From: Echinococcus granulosus
Lineage: Eukaryota > Platyhelminthes > Cestoda > Cyclophyllidea > Taeniidae
Length of the DNA: 64,000 nt
Assembly: GCF_000524195.1 (NCBI RefSeq)
Contig: NW_020170493.1
Location: 179,706-243,705 of the forward strand
Reading direction: 5' to 3'
Shown: in pieces, positions 62,518 through 64,000 of the stretch
Numbering within the stretch: the stretch's first letter is position 1
How the letters are laid out: each line of letters starts with the position of its first letter
The notes under the pieces: model-generated
Databases searched by the model: none
What the model was told of the DNA's origin: nothing
Seen by the model: the letters and a program-made list of their open reading frames with translations, nothing else
Position numbers and translations under genes: made by a program

Positions 62518-64000
62518 GTGAGTTCCACCCCTCCCCCGCCTTACTCAAATGATGGGTTTATACTTGTTTTGTGCTTTATGTTTTACTCGTGAGGTTTATG
62601 CCTGCTTTAAGGTTGTTTCGGAAAACTACAATCCTAACCAACGCCTTAGTCCTTGGGGAAATTGCTTTCTCGTCCTTAGTTGTTTCTTTTTGGGGGTTAC
62701 TAGGGAGGAGATTTTAACGCACACTGGGCTTTACATCTGTCAGAGGCAGAGCTCTTGTCTATCAAGAAATCACGATGTTTGGTACATTTTCTGTCGCAAG
62801 AAATTGTGATTGGTATGCAACCTACATTTCGTGACTCATTTGCTTGTTACCTCTGTTGTTTTCTTTTGTACATCTAGTTACTCCTTCCCAGGGAGTAGTT
62901 TTTTGTCTACTTTGCGCGTATAGCATCTACAAAACCTCGAAATCGTGATTTAGGGCGCTCCGCTATTCTTATCCCAATTTTTTTGGTTATATTTTTAAGC
63001 GTCGTACCTTTACTCGTGGTTCTTGATTTTGTGATCGGATAATTCCTTTTCTACAGCTCCAAATAAGTATTTGAAGCAAATCTTCTTTTAGTTATTTTCC
63101 CCCTAATTAGTTCTGCAATGGTGGTTTGTTGCTTTACAAGCTATTTCATCACTTTTTCTTCGTTTGCCAAATAAGATGGGACGGTTGTTTGATTAACAAG
63201 GACTAAATAACCTCAGGGGGCTTCTTCAAGTGTGTGCTGCTTTTTCTTCTTGAATTAACCATCACTGTGATTGGTAGTCTGCAATCCTCTCCCACGAGGT
63301 TGAAGGTGTTCACAAATCACGGAGTAAAAGAATTTGTCCTGCTCACCTCAAGTGGCTATTCTGCTGACCACTTGGTTGTCCAGCGACAATGACAAGAGGA
63401 GGAGGTACTTGTCACTTGGAGAAACATCATTAGGGGAACACGGAGAGCAAGTTTTGAGGTATTGGGTCTTCTGTTTTCTTGTAGGAAGAGGACTTTCTCG
63501 CTGATTCACCAGTGTTGACTACTTTTGGGAACGGCTGTAGTGACGCCCTGGAAGTCTGATGTGGGTGGTGAAGGCTAGGTCATTTGGGCATAGGCAATGA
63601 CCTTTTTTTGCCACTCCTTGTCACAAATCACCCAGCTGACAGTTCAAAATGCAGTGTCCAAATTGTCTGTCCTAGGAGTTTGGTCTTGGCTGTTGTTGCA
63701 CGACATCCGGCCGGAGAGCCATTCACTCTAGTCCGCAGCACTACTTTTCCGTGCCGGTTGATGTTGGTGTGGATCAATTGCCTCACCGCTCACAAAGCTG
63801 AGCATTTCTGACGATTGCCTTTGCCACCTTAATGTCGGAATCATGTGACGGATCGTCTTCGGGTGGTTCACTACCGCAATCAAAATGGCTCGACCATTTT
63901 CAGGCGGTTGGTTCTGTTACCACACACACGCATACACCGTAGTGCAGACAGGCTTGGATTCCAGATGGTGGGGTCATTCGAGATAGGAGGCAACCACGGG
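62518..64000 (+). other. Right edge: presumed intron of the FBXO38-type gene
   Basis: After the donor at 62518 I found no exon matching the C-terminal part of FBXO38, so the gene should continue beyond the window. The sequence is T-rich at 62.5-63.2 kb, with no repeat recognised. Confidence 0.5.

Overview
The window is nuclear DNA of an intron-rich eukaryote, most likely a parasitic flatworm and probably a tapeworm. Genes are split by GT-AG introns from about 50 nt to several kb, proteins are animal-type (SUCO, SZRD1, EFHC, FBXO38, SRFBP1/BUD22), and introns carry degenerate dispersed repeats and GATGGA-type microsatellites. A small secreted-peptide gene with micro-exons and TRIM-like mini-retroelements also point to flatworms. 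The lineage is inference; no rRNA or mitochondrial marker is present. There are no operons, CRISPR arrays or bacterial features, and I saw no convincing tRNA or rRNA gene.

Layout, left to right. 1-1.96 kb: repeats. 1.96-7.6 kb (-): a SUCO/SLP1-type SUN-domain gene, open at both ends. 8.6-9.7 kb (+): SDHB copy A. 10.0-10.3 kb (-): a one-exon LYR-like mitochondrial assembly-factor candidate. 13.6-14.6 kb (+): SDHB copy B, same exon structure as copy A. 15.8-18.7 kb (-): unassigned exons. 19.1-19.7 kb (-): SRFBP1/BUD22-like gene. 21.8-22.6 kb (-): unidentified four-exon gene end. 26.1-27.1 kb (-): SZRD1-like SUZ-domain protein. 28.4-38.1 kb (-): a coiled-coil gene of at least 12 exons. 39.9-40.0 kb: 100-N assembly gap inside a microsatellite. 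42.4-42.5 kb: CCAAT-box cluster. 43.5-44.6 kb (+): secreted, very basic 98-residue protein in five small exons. 46.5-49.9 kb (-): EFHC1/2-type ciliary protein with three DM10 domains. 51.5-52.8 kb: TRIM-like repeat. 53.65 kb to beyond 62.5 kb (+): FBXO38-type F-box/LRR protein running towards or past the right edge.

The genes are independent. The only functional grouping is mitochondrial: two complex II iron-sulfur subunits with a complex III assembly-factor-like ORF between them. The most unusual items are the tandem SDHB pair, the micro-exon secreted peptide, the two mini-elements with direct terminal repeats, and several very short or ambiguous introns. Exon boundaries were derived by hand from splice sites, reading phase and family similarity; all similarity statements are from memory, with no database search.
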